Assembly: GCF_028858725.1 (NCBI RefSeq)
Contig: NC_084760.1
Span: 54,027,367 to 54,091,366 of the forward strand
Length of the DNA: 64,000 nucleotides
Direction: 5' to 3'
From: Colius striatus
Lineage: Eukaryota > Chordata > Aves > Coliiformes > Coliidae
The position numbers and the translations under genes were made by a program. Shown one piece after another: positions 24,703-38,300 of the stretch; within the stretch, counting starts at the first letter, position 1, and the number at the start of each line of letters is the position of its first letter. The notes below the pieces were generated by a model, which made no database searches, was not told the origin of the DNA, and was given only the letters and a program-made list of their open reading frames with translations.

Positions 24703-27700
24703 AAATACCGCAAGCTGTGAAATATCTGGTGTTTGGTTTTGCAAATGTTAACGGTCAAAATAAGTTATGTATAATTGTAGTATTACATACATCTCTCCTG
24801 GTTTGCTAATTTTTACACTACTCCAGAAAAAAATTGCAGATAGTTCTTCAGCTTCCACTTTGTTTCAGAAGCATAAAAGAGAAATTTAGACATTTCACTT
24901 CCTTTACGGGCTAAAAGGATGGGTAAGCTAAAAGGTAAGTAAAGCACTACTCAGAGAATTGTTTGCTTGGCTCTAGCCTTCTTCCGTGGCTGTGAACAAA
25001 TTAAACGGGTGACACACTCTTCTCAGTTAGGACTTCAGCAATATTTCTTCCTTTCTGAATTTCCCATGTAGACTGCAACTTGTTTGAGATGGGGACCATC
25101 TCTTACAGGGTCCATATAAGATACACTGATGCCAACGTCTAGACAGGCTACAAACTAACTTATTGCTGCTGCTGTTCTTTTTCTTGTATTTTTTATGACT
25201 GCTCAGCATTTAAGATAGCTTTAGGTAAAATCTTTTGAACATATAGATGTGATATAGCCTGTTGGAATTCCGTTCCTTTTTCAGTGAGGAGTTGCTTTGC
25301 CCAAGCCTGGAGAATATACCCATGTAAACAGCAAAAAATTATATTCTTTACTGTAGTGGTATGGCCTTTGCTTCAGGGAGAAATTATTCACATTAGGGGA
25401 ATTGTTTTCAGTAACCTGTACTTTGAGATTAATATGTAAACTTGTTATCTATTCCATTTTTTGTCTTTTTTTATCTCTCTTCTTTAGAAAGACGTGTAAT
25501 TTCCTATCCAACCTGTGTAATTTAGAAGTAAGGGAACAGAAGATCACTATGACGTCCTCAGCCGTTTTGGTTTTTTGAATGTAAACTTCAAATCATAAAT
25601 GATTCATGAATTAAAAATGATGGCATACAGAAGGACTCTCCATCTCTAGAAGTGCAGTGTATAGCACCTTCTTTCTAATTTTATGTGAAATTGAAACTTT
25701 TTAATCAGCAAAACTTTGGGACTCTGTAAATGATCCTTTAGAAGTTTGATAGTCTTAGGAGATACCTTATTTCATGAGACAGAGGAAATAGGAAGGACTT
25801 GCTTTGCTTCTAACTAAAAACCCTTTCTACTTGGTAGGAATTTGAACATGTTTTTGTTCTTAAATTTTAAGATCATAGTATCAAGTACCTAGCCTTTATT
25901 TCTCTTCCTTTTATATTTCTCCTATATTTCTCCTCCCTCCTCAAGCAAACGTGTTAAAAATCAGAACAAAAATCCATTCAGAACCTTCTTCCAAATGGTT
26001 CCCATGAGACTTATTGACATGAAAATGACATAGCTGCCTTTAGGATGTTTTATTTAAAGATCTTTGAAGCAAAGAGCAGCAGTGGTGATTGTGGATTGGA
26101 GGTACTGTCCAATTTGCAGTGGTTCTAAGTTTTCCTTCAGTCCTTCTATAAAAAGGATATGATCTCAATGATGTTGTTCCACAGCACCCTGGTTTTACTG
26201 AAGCCTGCCTACACCAATTTCCGTGCTAGTTTCACCAGAAGTAAGAATCTTTAAGAATATCAGCAGTTGTAATTTGCTTCTACCCATTCAAATTCTGAGG
26301 TCCTTCTTGTACTTCTGTAGGCTTAAGGGAAAATACTATTACTCTTCTTTGATTCAGACTTGCAGTGTGAAATCATCACTCCACTTATACACTCCACACA
26401 TTGTATATTACAGCCATTGTTTTCATTACTGAGCTTCAATTGATTCACTAGACTAGCAAATTGAAAAATTATCTTTAGGCTTCTCTGTAAAATTACCTCT
26501 AATAGCAGGTGCATTAGACAGTGCTTCAGTACTAACAGAAGGCTGCCGCCAGCTAACTCTTAACTGCTAGGAGAAAAATAAAGTCTGGGCTTGGAAGCTA
26601 CAGCCACTGACAGATTCCCTCCAAACAAGGGCAAAGTATAAGTCTGGCTGACTGGGAGAAAGGGAAACACTCACTATATTCAAATAACTTGGGTGCTTAG
26701 TTGGCCTTATGGTAACGGTAAGTAAAGAGCACTCATGCCAAAGTTGATCAGAAAGAGCAATGTCCTTTTTATTTTGGCATTTTTGGATTGCATGTGTATC
26801 TTTGCTTTTGCCATCTTCATCAAGACTAAGAGGCACGCAATAGAACTCGGGCAGTAGCTTCAGAGCAGAGGACACTACTCTGACACAGTGTGTGGTGAAG
26901 ATGGAGGCCTCATTGCTACAGATTTTGTAGAAGCTAAAAGTACAAAAAATTTTGCATCAATGTGTGTGGGTTTTGTGGTTTGTAGTTTTTTTAAATTTAT
27001 TTTTCAGTATATTTGTGGAAGACAGGAGGTAATGAACAGAGTTTTGGGCCACAGAGAGCAATGTACTCAACTGTCATGACCACGTCTGTGCAGATTTATA
27101 AATAAGGATGCAGTTGAATAAAAACAGTTGAGCCAAGGCAAAATAAGCTAAAGTATAACAATACAAACTTTTCTAAGAAAGGTGCCATCTGAAATATCAG
27201 GAAGGATTTTGATGCTGAAGAGAATGAAAGCTGAACTGGGGAAAATTAGACAGTAAGTGTGACAGAAAAATGATGTTGAGGTAGTAGTTCCAGATACCTA
27301 GTAAGCAGGGTACAATTTATTTCAGTTCTCTACTAAGACCTGTTTAAGAACAGTGAAGCCTCATACGTGTTTGTGTTGAGAGCCAGAGGGGAAGGAGTAT
27401 AAAGTCAGAGGCTGTATTCATGCTGGTGATGTACTTTGTGGCTTAATTTGGAAGGCCAATATATTTGCAAGGAGAAAAAGTGAAGAAGCAATTCTGAGTA
27501 AGAGGCTAAAGAAAGTTTTAAGAACTGTTTAAGCTGTTGTTGAGCAACAGGAGGAAGAAAATGTGTGCTTCTTTCCCAGGGTCAATGAATAGAGGCTATT
27601 TTTATACAGTTTGGGTTGGTTTTGGGTTTTTTTTTTTTATCTCTCTGAAAAAGATGTAATTCATATAAGTGAAATTGTTGGTTCTTTTCTGCTGTAAATT

Positions 27701-29250
27701 TTATATACCAGTGGGGCTGTGTGTGAATACAAGCAATAACCACATCTCATGGGGTTTCTAAGGACTGTGATTTCAAGGTCTCCAAGTGGAGTCACAGCTA
27801 TTACAGTTGCTGCAGTGTCCCTTTAGCCTCAAAAGCCCATGCATAGCCAGAATTTATTTAGGTCTTACCTTTCCCTGTGTACGTGGGTGCGTGCAGTTAT
27901 GCACACAAGTGTCTACTGTTCACTGTGACCCTTACAGCTTGTGATAAAGCCACAAGCTCCAGCAAAAGTGACCTTCCTAAATGTAAGATGACAGTGGTTT
28001 TATCCTTCTGCTTGGCATGTCTGGGAGCTGTAACTGTAAAAGAGAGGAACGTCTGCTTTTCTGTCCTCTTCCACTCCTTGCCCAAACAGAGCTTAGCAGC
28101 CCAGTAATGGCATTAGCAATTGTGTAGTGACCCCTGGCCACTTTATGAACTTGTTTCTGCCCTGGGAGGGAGGGACTGACACATGCCCTTATGTTTTCCT
28201 TGCATTTTTTCCACGCTTTCTGCTTTGTTTTCTTGCCAGACGTGTTGACACCCTGACTTATTTTACACTTAGAGCAACTTTCTGCAGAGAGCTTAATGAG
28301 TGCAAAAGGGCACTTATGTCTTGCAAACATCATAAAGCATAATAGTGCTGTGAGGGAGACAATCTAAAAATGGAGAGAAACAACAAAACACTGAAGGCAG
28401 GGCAGATTGCTGCAAAAACATCTAGAAATATTCATATACCCTGGAATGACTGTGCCTTACCCTGAAGATCTAGCCTCCCCCCTGCCCTAGTTAGTAAAGT
28501 TCTGACTAGAAATTTCAAGCATGCCTAAAGCTTAGCTTCACAAAGCATTGGTGCATTGCTAGCACCGTGCAAAATCCTTTCCATGTAAGCTTGCTGCTGT
28601 GCAGTGGAATATGCTTGATGCTTGACAACCTTTTGAGAAATAGTTGGCTTTCTCTGGACTCCAGTTCATTTTAGCAGATTACAGTCTGTATTTTTCCTTT
28701 CCTGTGGAAAAAGCACACAGAAGATAAAGTCTTATTGGCATTTATCCTTGTTTTCAGCTTTACGTTCTGCTTTACGGGTTCCTTTCAGAGCAGACAGAAG
28801 CCTTCAAAAGCAACACTGGCAGTTCTTATGGAAAACTGAGATTAAAAGAACGAGGACACCTTTAGGCTAGTTATGTTCTGTTCATGTCTCCCATGTTGGC
28901 ATCTAGAGGGCTCTTTTTCTTGCTTTTACATAGGCTAGAAAGGTGTATTTTTACCTATTTACTTCTCAGAGTTTATGAATCTAATCTGTTTTGCTGTAAT
29001 TCTTGATTTCTTGATGGAACTTGCCTAAACATGGGTCTTGAGTTACTTGGCATTGAGTTGAAGGACTGGAGCAAGGCACACTCTGGCGAGGAAGGTGGAA
29101 GTTGTTTTGCCATTCTGCTTGATTGTTAACATATTGCTTCTCTGCAGTTATGGTTAAAGGTTTGTGTTGACTTTCAGTTCTCCATCTACATTAAGTGTTC
29201 CTCTTCCCCTCTCATAAAGTGACAAATGTTCAGCTGAAATTTTTCAAGAA
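24703..29250. other. intergenic, nothing recognised
   Basis: No exon, RNA gene or repeat family could be supported. The 118-codon frame at 28333-27977 (minus) has no recognisable domain and overlaps open frames on the other strand. Confidence 0.55.
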
Positions 29251-29385
29251 GTAGGTCACACAGGAACTCATCCAGGTAAGTTTTGAATGTCCCCAGAGAA
29301 GGAGACTTCACAACCCATCTGGACAGCCTGTTGCAGTGCTCCGTCGCCCTCACAGTGAAGAAATTCTTCCTTGTGCTTCTTTATT
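29251..29385 (-). mobile_element. CR1 LINE fragment, minus strand, lacking its 3' tip
   Basis: TAGGTCACACAGGAACTCAT, GAATGTCCCCAGAGAAGGAG and CCCTCACAGTGAAGAAATTC match the reverse complement of the CR1 3' UTR. The terminal 70 or so bases are missing. A short remnant of the same subfamily as 1129-1268 and 60239-60552. Confidence 0.88.
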
Positions 29386-32300
29386 CCTGGTTCTCAACTT
29401 CACAGAAAACACCCAGAGTCAGTCAGGAAGATCCTGGCCCTCTTTTTTGTGCTGACAAGCCTTGCAAAGCAGTGGTCCTTTGCAACATTTTAGGATGTGC
29501 AAGGGAAAGTACGTTTCTCCGGTTATTTCAAACAGAAGTGATACTGAATAAACATAGCTTGAAATACAGGAAATGTATGTATGTAACGTACGTATGTATG
29601 TAACAATGCTTAACTTTTTTTCTTAAGGCTATCACAGAGTAATTAGGGACAAGTAAGACAGACTCTATGACCTGGGAAAATCATCAGAGCAGAGGTGGTT
29701 GGGCCTTTATGAAGTCAGCTTTGGGTTTTGTTCCATTTTTGATATGCTGAGTGCAGCTGCGGGCACACACAAGCCAGCTCCACCAAAACTCTTCTGTCAA
29801 ACTAAGACCTTTTACCGGGGGCTTCCCAAACGGCCATGTAACCACAGTGTTACAGATAGCACAGAATACTCAGCGAGGCTCAGTATGCTTGGGAGGCAAA
29901 AAGAGCTCTCGTACTCTGATAGCTCATCAACTACTCATATGATGTAGATTTTAACCTTCAGGGATTCCGAGATGCAAGAGAAGTTAATATTGCCCCAGTA
30001 TTAATTGCTGATGCTTAGGAGGGCTGAGGACGGAGGGTGGCAGCACAGAGCTGTCGGAGCTCACCCGCACAGATTCTAAAGGCTGTGGCAGCACTGGGTA
30101 GGCGTTAAAACGTTTCATACACAATTGCTTCTAATTAAATGTACATATTTTTTAGTTTTATTTTGCTTCACAACAGGGCAAAAATAACTTCTGTTTGACT
30201 GGTGTGGTTTGGTATGTTTTAAACTGCATCTTATTGCTTGATGCGCTTAGGCAGTGAGGTTTAAAACCCTGAGTCATGTGTATAGTATAAGTCAGCAGAG
30301 ACAAAACTTGCCTCTAAGAGTTCAGTCACTAATCATTTATTTATGAAATACTGTAAAATTGCTGCTTATTCTGACAACAACAGTCATTTTCTTAGTGTAA
30401 GGGAGAGCAGACTGTGGTACTGTGGCTATTACCAGCTCTAGTCTGGGGAGAGAGTGAAGCATCTTTGGCAAGAATCACAGTAAGGAAGAATGGAGCATGA
30501 CTGTAGAAGGAGCATGGTTCCAGGAGCCCTAAAATGCATCCTTTTGCATTCTTCCCCCATAGAAAAACTGAGATAACAAATTACTCAATGTGCTACTGGA
30601 ACAGGTTGGAATTTTAGGGTTCTGAATGCAGGACTAAATCTTGCAAAACCAACCCAAAACCTACCAGCTCCCAAGCCCTCTAAACCAATACCAAATCCAC
30701 ATCCCCCATTGAAAAACTGGAACGTTTATCCATCTGTCACATTCTCAATTAAGTGAAATGAATGTGCTAGGCTGTTGCTAACATGCTATAAGGATACATA
30801 TATCTCCAAAACATTATTCATGAACCCTCTTTGTTCTTTAAAGAAAACAATAAGTAGAATTACTGAAGGATTGTCCAGAATTCTTAGTACTAATAAAAGG
30901 TTTTCTGAGTAAGTGTCAAAAATTAGCTTTTCGAAACGAAGCTAGCGAAGCGTTGAGAGGAAGCCTTGCCCATTTCCTCCGTTAACAGGAGCCTTTGTCT
31001 CCTGTGTTCTGAAGGAGAGGTCAGCTTTCATATGGCAGATCAAAGTTTCTGGGGCACATTGGTCAAAGCTGAAACAGAATAGTTTTCTATTGTTGAAAAT
31101 TGGTGACGTGATTATATTATTTGTGGTGTTTATCTTGTGATTATTTAATTGTAGATCGGTGATGTGATTTGGACTTGTGTGATGCATTAATGATGCAGCT
31201 TGAAAATACCTATAAATCTGAGATAACAAATGTAACTACCAAATTACCTTTACTGGAACTCTATAGAAGTAAAATATCATTTATTTATGACTGGTATTAA
31301 AATAAGAGCTTCTTTGAAAAAGAAAACACATACAAACATTGTGCCACTGTTACAAGTGCTTTTTATCCCAATTCCTCTCTTTTAACACTTCAACACTTCA
31401 CTTAGATGAGATGTTATATCTTGCTTTTACGTCAAGTGATTTACTTAATATCATCTTGCTATGTTCTTTTTGCTAATCAGGAAAGGCATAACAGTATGTT
31501 TATTTGTGCAGATAAAATACTTTTATGTCTGATAATCTCAGGATAGATTATTTCACTTCTTAATTGTCTCCAGAAGTCTTAAGTAGCTTACTGGGAAACA
31601 GGACCAATGTTTATACCTGTTTCATACTGGTCATGATTTTAGATCAGACAATGCAAAGCTGAATATGTAATATTCTGGAAGCTTTTAAAGCTTTTTAGTT
31701 GTGGAAAGATTATTCCCATGCTTAAACAGTGAAAGAGCTAACTCCACTGAAATCCAATATGACTCAGAAGAATGGAGAGCGAAGATTGCCTCTTCCAGTT
31801 GACTCTCACTTTTATTTCTGATTTCAGTCACTCTTTAGAAATTTTTTTTTCTGGCTTCATCACTGCTCCTTTTTTAAAATTTTTTTTTAGTGCCTTTTTT
31901 CAGCAGACAGAGCATCTGAATATAAAGAAACAGAGAAGAGCATCTTCTGCCTCAAATCCTTTTAGATGGCAGATCTCTAGATCTTTTCATAAAGGCATTA
32001 CAAATCCTTGAAAGGACACAGGTCAGCTCTGAACAGGCTAATTTACACTAGTATAAAAGAAAGTAGTATTAGACAAGTCAAGACCTGACTGATAGAAGTC
32101 ACAGCACACATTTTCATTGGAACTGTACTGTATATTTGAGGAAAGAATTTGAAATGTTACAGAGACAGTCTTCCTAGTTACTCCTTTAAACATCAATTTG
32201 ATAATCTCCTGCAGCTGTGCTAACAATATTGCCAGAACTTTATGTAGTTTATTTCACTGACATCACATTTCTTATTAAGTACAGTCTGATCTTCACAAAT

Positions 32301-35300
32301 GAGACAAGATGTTGAAAGAGGTATTTGCAATGATGCATTTTCTGCAAATGAAAGATTGTGCCTCTTATGGAGCATTGTTTTAGAAAAGCTTTGTCTGCCA
32401 GAAGTTAGGTGTGGAGTGTGTGAGGTGTTTCTCTGAGGCATACATAAGTTGCAAATTGACATAGATTTCATGATCCTTCTGCTTCTGCAGGAAAGGGTTA
32501 CACAAACAAGGAAAGCACCTGATTTCTGGCAGGTTTGCTTTGTAACAACTTGGTAGCAGTTAACATTGCCCTGATTTGAAAGGTGGGATCCCCCCACTTG
32601 GGGAAATAAATGTTTGTGATGGAAAGGGATGCCAGGGACACAGCCATGGGCTACAGTACATTGGTGTTGGCTGGGGTTGGGCATAAAGGTGAATGCAGCA
32701 GCATCCACCTGCATTTCTTTGCTGCAAATAAGGTTAGTTCCTGGGTAGGTTCAGTTTATTCTGGGAGAAAGGGCAGCTCCTTAGAATTTAGTCAAGTGAT
32801 TTCAGCAAAGCTCAGGAAGACTGAAAAATCGTGTGCTTAGGTTCTGAAGAGTAAGAAATGTTTTGAAATAATTATTCCCGCTGGAGGCTGTAATGAGGTT
32901 AGGTTAGACACAATGAGGAATTCTAATTCCTTATTGTCTAATGACACAATTTAAAATAGCATTTCAGACTCGGGCCTCCTGGGTAACTGGGTTAGATCAG
33001 TAATCCCCTACTCTTTTACTCCTTCCTCAGAGCTATGTCTTTCTGTGACTGACCGAACGTAGACTTTCTGGGTTTCTGTATATCAATTTGACTATAAGAT
33101 GTTGTTGCTATATGTATGGACAAGATTTTTATTTGAGGGTAAAGCAGGACATAGTTTTCAATGTAAATATTCTGGTTGGAGGAGAAAAAGAAAATCTTTG
33201 GAAATAATTCAGGGGAGGAAGATCTTTTTTGAGCAGCTGTATTAAAACCTAGTCAGAATTGCAGCATCCTAGCGTGCTGTCAGTAATGTGTGGTGGCTGA
33301 ATCATTTTTTTTTTTCTTACCAGCCCCTTCTTCCTTCAATTAGTCTCTGAAGGGAGATCAATAAAATAGTTTTCTCTTTCAAGAGTAAAGATGTGTCTAG
33401 ACTTTACAATGAAGAAAGTAACAGTTTGTCCACAGCGGTGATGAAATCTTGACTCTTAACTACTGTAATATATATTTAGGGCTCCCAGCATGAACAGATC
33501 TTCCTCATACAAGCTGCTTTTATCTACACACAAAAAAAGCAATCTCTTCTCTTAAGTCACTTGCAAACAGGCTAAAGAAGATTGGTAAAAGCAGGAATGT
33601 TGGGGAGGGTATTTTACTATCTCTAGTCCCAAGATGAGGGTAGACTTTTATATTTGGAAAAGGGAAGTGTTTAAAACAAACAGATTTTGTTTTTGTGGAT
33701 GTATTCTTTTACTTTCACTCAGCTCTAAAGTTCTGTGAAGTTAATTGATGAGTTTATAAAAAACATCAGCTCTCAAGCATTGTTTTGCTGATGCTGATTA
33801 TGGACAGGGAAGCCATGCTCATGAGAGACCTTATGTTTAAACTTCCTCCCTAAGCTGTACTTGTTTGGACATCAGTTAACCTTCTTCCCCACTGCTATGC
33901 AGGGAAAGGCTGGTACACAGGATGAGGAAAGCTAAAACTATGAAGAAAAGCTCAGGTGGCAATGGTTCATTCCTCTCCAAAGGAAAGCAATGGAGGCACT
34001 TGGAGCACATATGCAGCTGCCTCATTAGTAAATTAGACAGGAAGGATGGCCTGACCTGCTAAGTACTTAGGAAATCAGTGGAGTCTCTTAAAACTGAATC
34101 CAGCTTTAAAGTGAGCAGGGCTCACACTAATCCATGCTGGAAGAAATTGTGGGTCTGTGTCAGCTAAGCACGAAGGTAGCACAAGGATTGTAGAGAGAGT
34201 TCTTTCCACGGATGGAGAAAATGACTTTCATATTGCCAGTTCCCTTCTGTATTCAGGTAAGCATCTGTTGATGAAATTCTTCCTCTCCTTCCTGCTCTTG
34301 ATTAATGTCTATTTAAGTTTATTTGTACAGGCAAAATTCAGGCAGGTCCTGTACACCATGGCTCTGTAATAACAGACAGGCCTGGTTTGCAGAAGCTAGG
34401 AGGGGAGGTTAACGATGTGAACTCTATTCTGCTACCTTGGGGGCAAAATCAACATCCTCAAGATCTGTAGTTTGCTGCTCAAAGTTGCACTTCAGTTACA
34501 AGGCTGAGGGAAGAGTGGCACATCTTTCACTGGAAGGCAGTGTATTCCTTGGCAGGAGCCCCAGGGCTCATCCAGATTTGTATGTTTATCATCACTGTGC
34601 TAATCACCTCGTGGTTACAACAGATGACTGACTTAGCCTGCTTAGTGGGGTCAGAGATGGGAAATATTTCAGGTCTCCTTATTCCTCGCTGTTTGCCTTG
34701 GCTTTCTCAGCTTCACAGGGGAGATAACAGCAACACTGAGATAGCTAAATATTTGCTCGTATGAGTACATATCTTAATTAGCAAAGTTCTTTGAAAAACT
34801 GTCTGTGGCAAGTGCTCCAACAGCAAGAAGAATCCTTCATGCTATAAAAAGCCAGGAATTGTTTCCTCCAGTGTTTAGTCACCTCTCAGGATGGAGCCAC
34901 TAATTTATCCTCTTTCCCCTTTAATACATACATTATGTAAATAATCCTAACAATAAGCTGTCTGGAGTATTTTATTGCTTAATTAATATGGTTTCAATAT
35001 TATGAATAACTAAGTTCCCATTCAGATTGTGAGTATAGTAAAGTTAAGGGGATATGATCCAAGAAGGAATTTCAAATCCCTTCACATCTGTTCATCTATT
35101 TTGTTGGATTAATTTTATGCTCTAAATTAAATTATTCTTATGAATCTGTTTCCTCTGATGTTCTACCCTTCTCCTCCCTTCTTTTCATCATCTGTCTGCC
35201 CACCACCTTTGCTGCTCTCTTGCATAGGGAAATAAAAGCCACTCGACAGCCCAGCTGTCTGAACGGGTCTGTGCTGTTTCCCTCCATCCCTTAGGGAGCT

Positions 35301-38300
35301 GCTGAATGTGATGGCTTTGGAAAGCTCTGGACTGCTTGGTCTCTGCTTTTGGATGTGTGCAAGCTTTCCAACTGGCATTCGTTGCTACTTTCATCCATGT
35401 TCTAATTAAAAACTTGGGAATTTAAAGCCCATTGAACTGTAGTAGTCTCCCTTTTTACTAAAAGACTCTTCTTTCCCTCTTTTTCTGTCCTAAAATAAAA
35501 CTCCAACCCAAATACCTCCCAGGGCCCTACTTATTTCTGTCTAGTGAAGGAGAAACTGTTGCTTAATATTAATCTCCTTTACACAGTTCTTAGAAGGATA
35601 TTTTTTTAACTTTTGACTACAGAAATGCTGATGTGACTATAGTTTCCAAATCACTAGAAAAGAAAAAAAAATACATCAGGAAAAGGTAACAAGAAAGGAG
35701 AACAAAATTCTTGTAGGCGTATAAGTTTCTTACTTAATAATTGAGATTTCATTTTAATTTGTAAACTCTCAGTGAAGGAATTGCGCCTCCCTCAGGCTAG
35801 CAGAAGTACATGGCACATTTTGGGCACTCTCACAAGGTGAAAATAACTGGGCTGCAGGTATAGGCACCAAGATGTTCTCTGTAGTCTCTTTGATGTAAAG
35901 AAGAGAGTCTTTGCTCAGTAATGCTTCCTACCAGACATTACCTCACACAGCACGACCAGGGTCCTGAGTCCTGCTAAGTACCCTCTTTGCTGCCTCTGAA
36001 ACACTGAAGGCCTTGCTGGGGTGCAGCTCCTGCCTAGCATCCCTCTTGCTAATAGCAGCTGATGGTGCTGGGCCCCAGCTACCCATGTTTGACCCTAAAA
36101 TGAGCAGCTCCATATCCCCAGCTGATTTTTCACCACCTTTGATAGGATCAAAAGTCTCTAGCTATTGTGAATACCCTCTTCTTTTCTTAACTATGTGTTT
36201 TTTAAGAGCTTAGGAGCATGCAATTGTTAGTGGTACTCAGATGCTTCATCTTTGGAGAAAAAATTGGGTGAAATCAGCCTGACAAGTAGAAAGCTGTTAG
36301 AGAGAGACAAACTAACAGGGGCAGACCATTTAGAAATAGATTATAGCTAGAAATTTATTGTGTTTTTCCAGGAGCGTTGTGAGGCCATGTTCATTTACAT
36401 GCTGCCACGTCTCATAGTGCATAATGAAATATGAAGATAAGCGTTTCCTGGTATCCCTCTGGGTATATTTTTGCACCTTTTGATTTATTTAGTGTTATTT
36501 TTACACTGTTGTGTTGCAGACTCCTGATTGCACCCAGCTGCTTGTAGAACAATCTGTATGGAGTATGGCTTTTCCTCCTTCCCTCATAGGAACACAAAGA
36601 GAGGATGCAGAAGGCATCCTGAGTGAGCTCCTGTGTGTTGAGAGACGTGTAGTGTGGTGGTAGGTTCATAGTGATGTCTGTCTGAGTCTGCCTCCTGAAA
36701 TTTGGAATACTTTTTCCTATTTAAGGCAGATTAGCAATAATGTCTGCACTTCTAATTTTTATTTTTTTCAAATCTTTTACTATTTCTACTTATCTCTTCG
36801 CCTGCAGTAAAAGAAATAGCAGTTTAATGTGAAGGAAATCCTAGCTGATTTATTCATGCTTGTATCAACAGCGTGTATTTCTTTACATACAGGCAAATGG
36901 AATTATAAAGACAAGACTTTGTGAATAAAATTTTGAGAAATGAGAGAGTTCGCTAGTATCTCATTTACCGTGACAGGAGATGAATAGAGGTAATTTAGTC
37001 TCATAAAAGTAAAATTGGCTCATGTCGTACATGGAGGTGGGAGGAAGAATATTGTTTAGTGGCTGGAAAACAGAGTGGAGTTGAGAATTGGCAGCTGTGC
37101 TGAGGGGTTTTGCCTGGCTCTGTAACCTTGGGTGAGTCATTTTATGTACCTGCTGTACATGCTCCCTTCTGTAAATACAGATCTAATTCTTGGCTGGTTT
37201 GTAAAGGGTTTTGTTTTCCCCATGTGAAACATCAGAAAACAGGACTCCAGTGCAGTACTACTCTTGTGGTTTGGGGTTTATTTGGTTGGTTGGTTGGGTT
37301 TCCCCCCTCTCCTCCCCCACCGTGGCCAATACTTTTTCTCCATAAGGGTATTTCGGCCTTCACATCTTTTCTGGAGACAGAGTAAGTGGAAAGTAATCCT
37401 GAAAGAAAAGCAAATATCCTTTGCTTTTAAAGATTATATAGTAGTAAGATAAAAAGATTAGGGCCTGTGGGACAAGGCATTAAGGCACACAGATGAAGTA
37501 TACAATCTTCTAAGATACTCTTTGGACAAATGAGCTGGACTGAAGACACAAATGAAATGTGTCTGGGAGGTTCTTCTCCCAACACTTCCCTTTCAAAAAT
37601 ACAAAACAAACAGGAGACTGAGTAAAACTATGCAAGAAAAAATTCCTCTTGTTGCTTGTGAAAATGTTGTGAAAGTCTCCAAGTTAAAGGATGGTCAGCG
37701 CTGCTCTGTGTTGGCTGAACAGCAACTCCTTTTCAAGGTTTAGAGATGGCCCAAAATGAGAGAGGGTCCCGAAATGAGGGAGAGGCCTGGCAAGGGCAAA
37801 GCAAATGCTATAAAAATGCATGAAAAAGCTAACGGTTTTGCATAAATTAGCTTTGGAGCAATTTGTTCCCCCATGGTGATAGACAGCAGGTTTTGTTGTA
37901 GTACGTGTTTATTTTTGAAGGTGGGGCAGAGAAAGAAGAAGAGGTTTGAGGGTAAGCTGGTTTGGCTCTGACATAGCCCCTGGTTTTCAAAGGTTCAGGA
38001 CCGTGCTTTATAAAAAAGTCTGTGAGAGTATAAAAAAATGCATTGGTTCCACAGTGTAGATAATGTTTGTTTACTGATGTGAATGGATTAAAATCCCAAA
38101 ATTGTGTGTTTTCTACCTAACCTGATCGCTTTCAGCATTTTTAGGCTTTTAAAGCTCAACAATGAGACTGAATTATTTCTACTGGCATTTTGGCTCATAA
38201 GAAGTCTTTGCTATCAGTCTTTTTGAGGCTGGGTTATTATAGTATAAATTGGAGTTGCTAAACCTTACATTATTGGTAATTAATATAAGGATTGTGTTTC

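Noticed and set aside
27977..28333. 118-codon minus-strand frame
   Set aside because: Several frames are open on both strands here and none resembles a known protein; there is no splice or promoter context.
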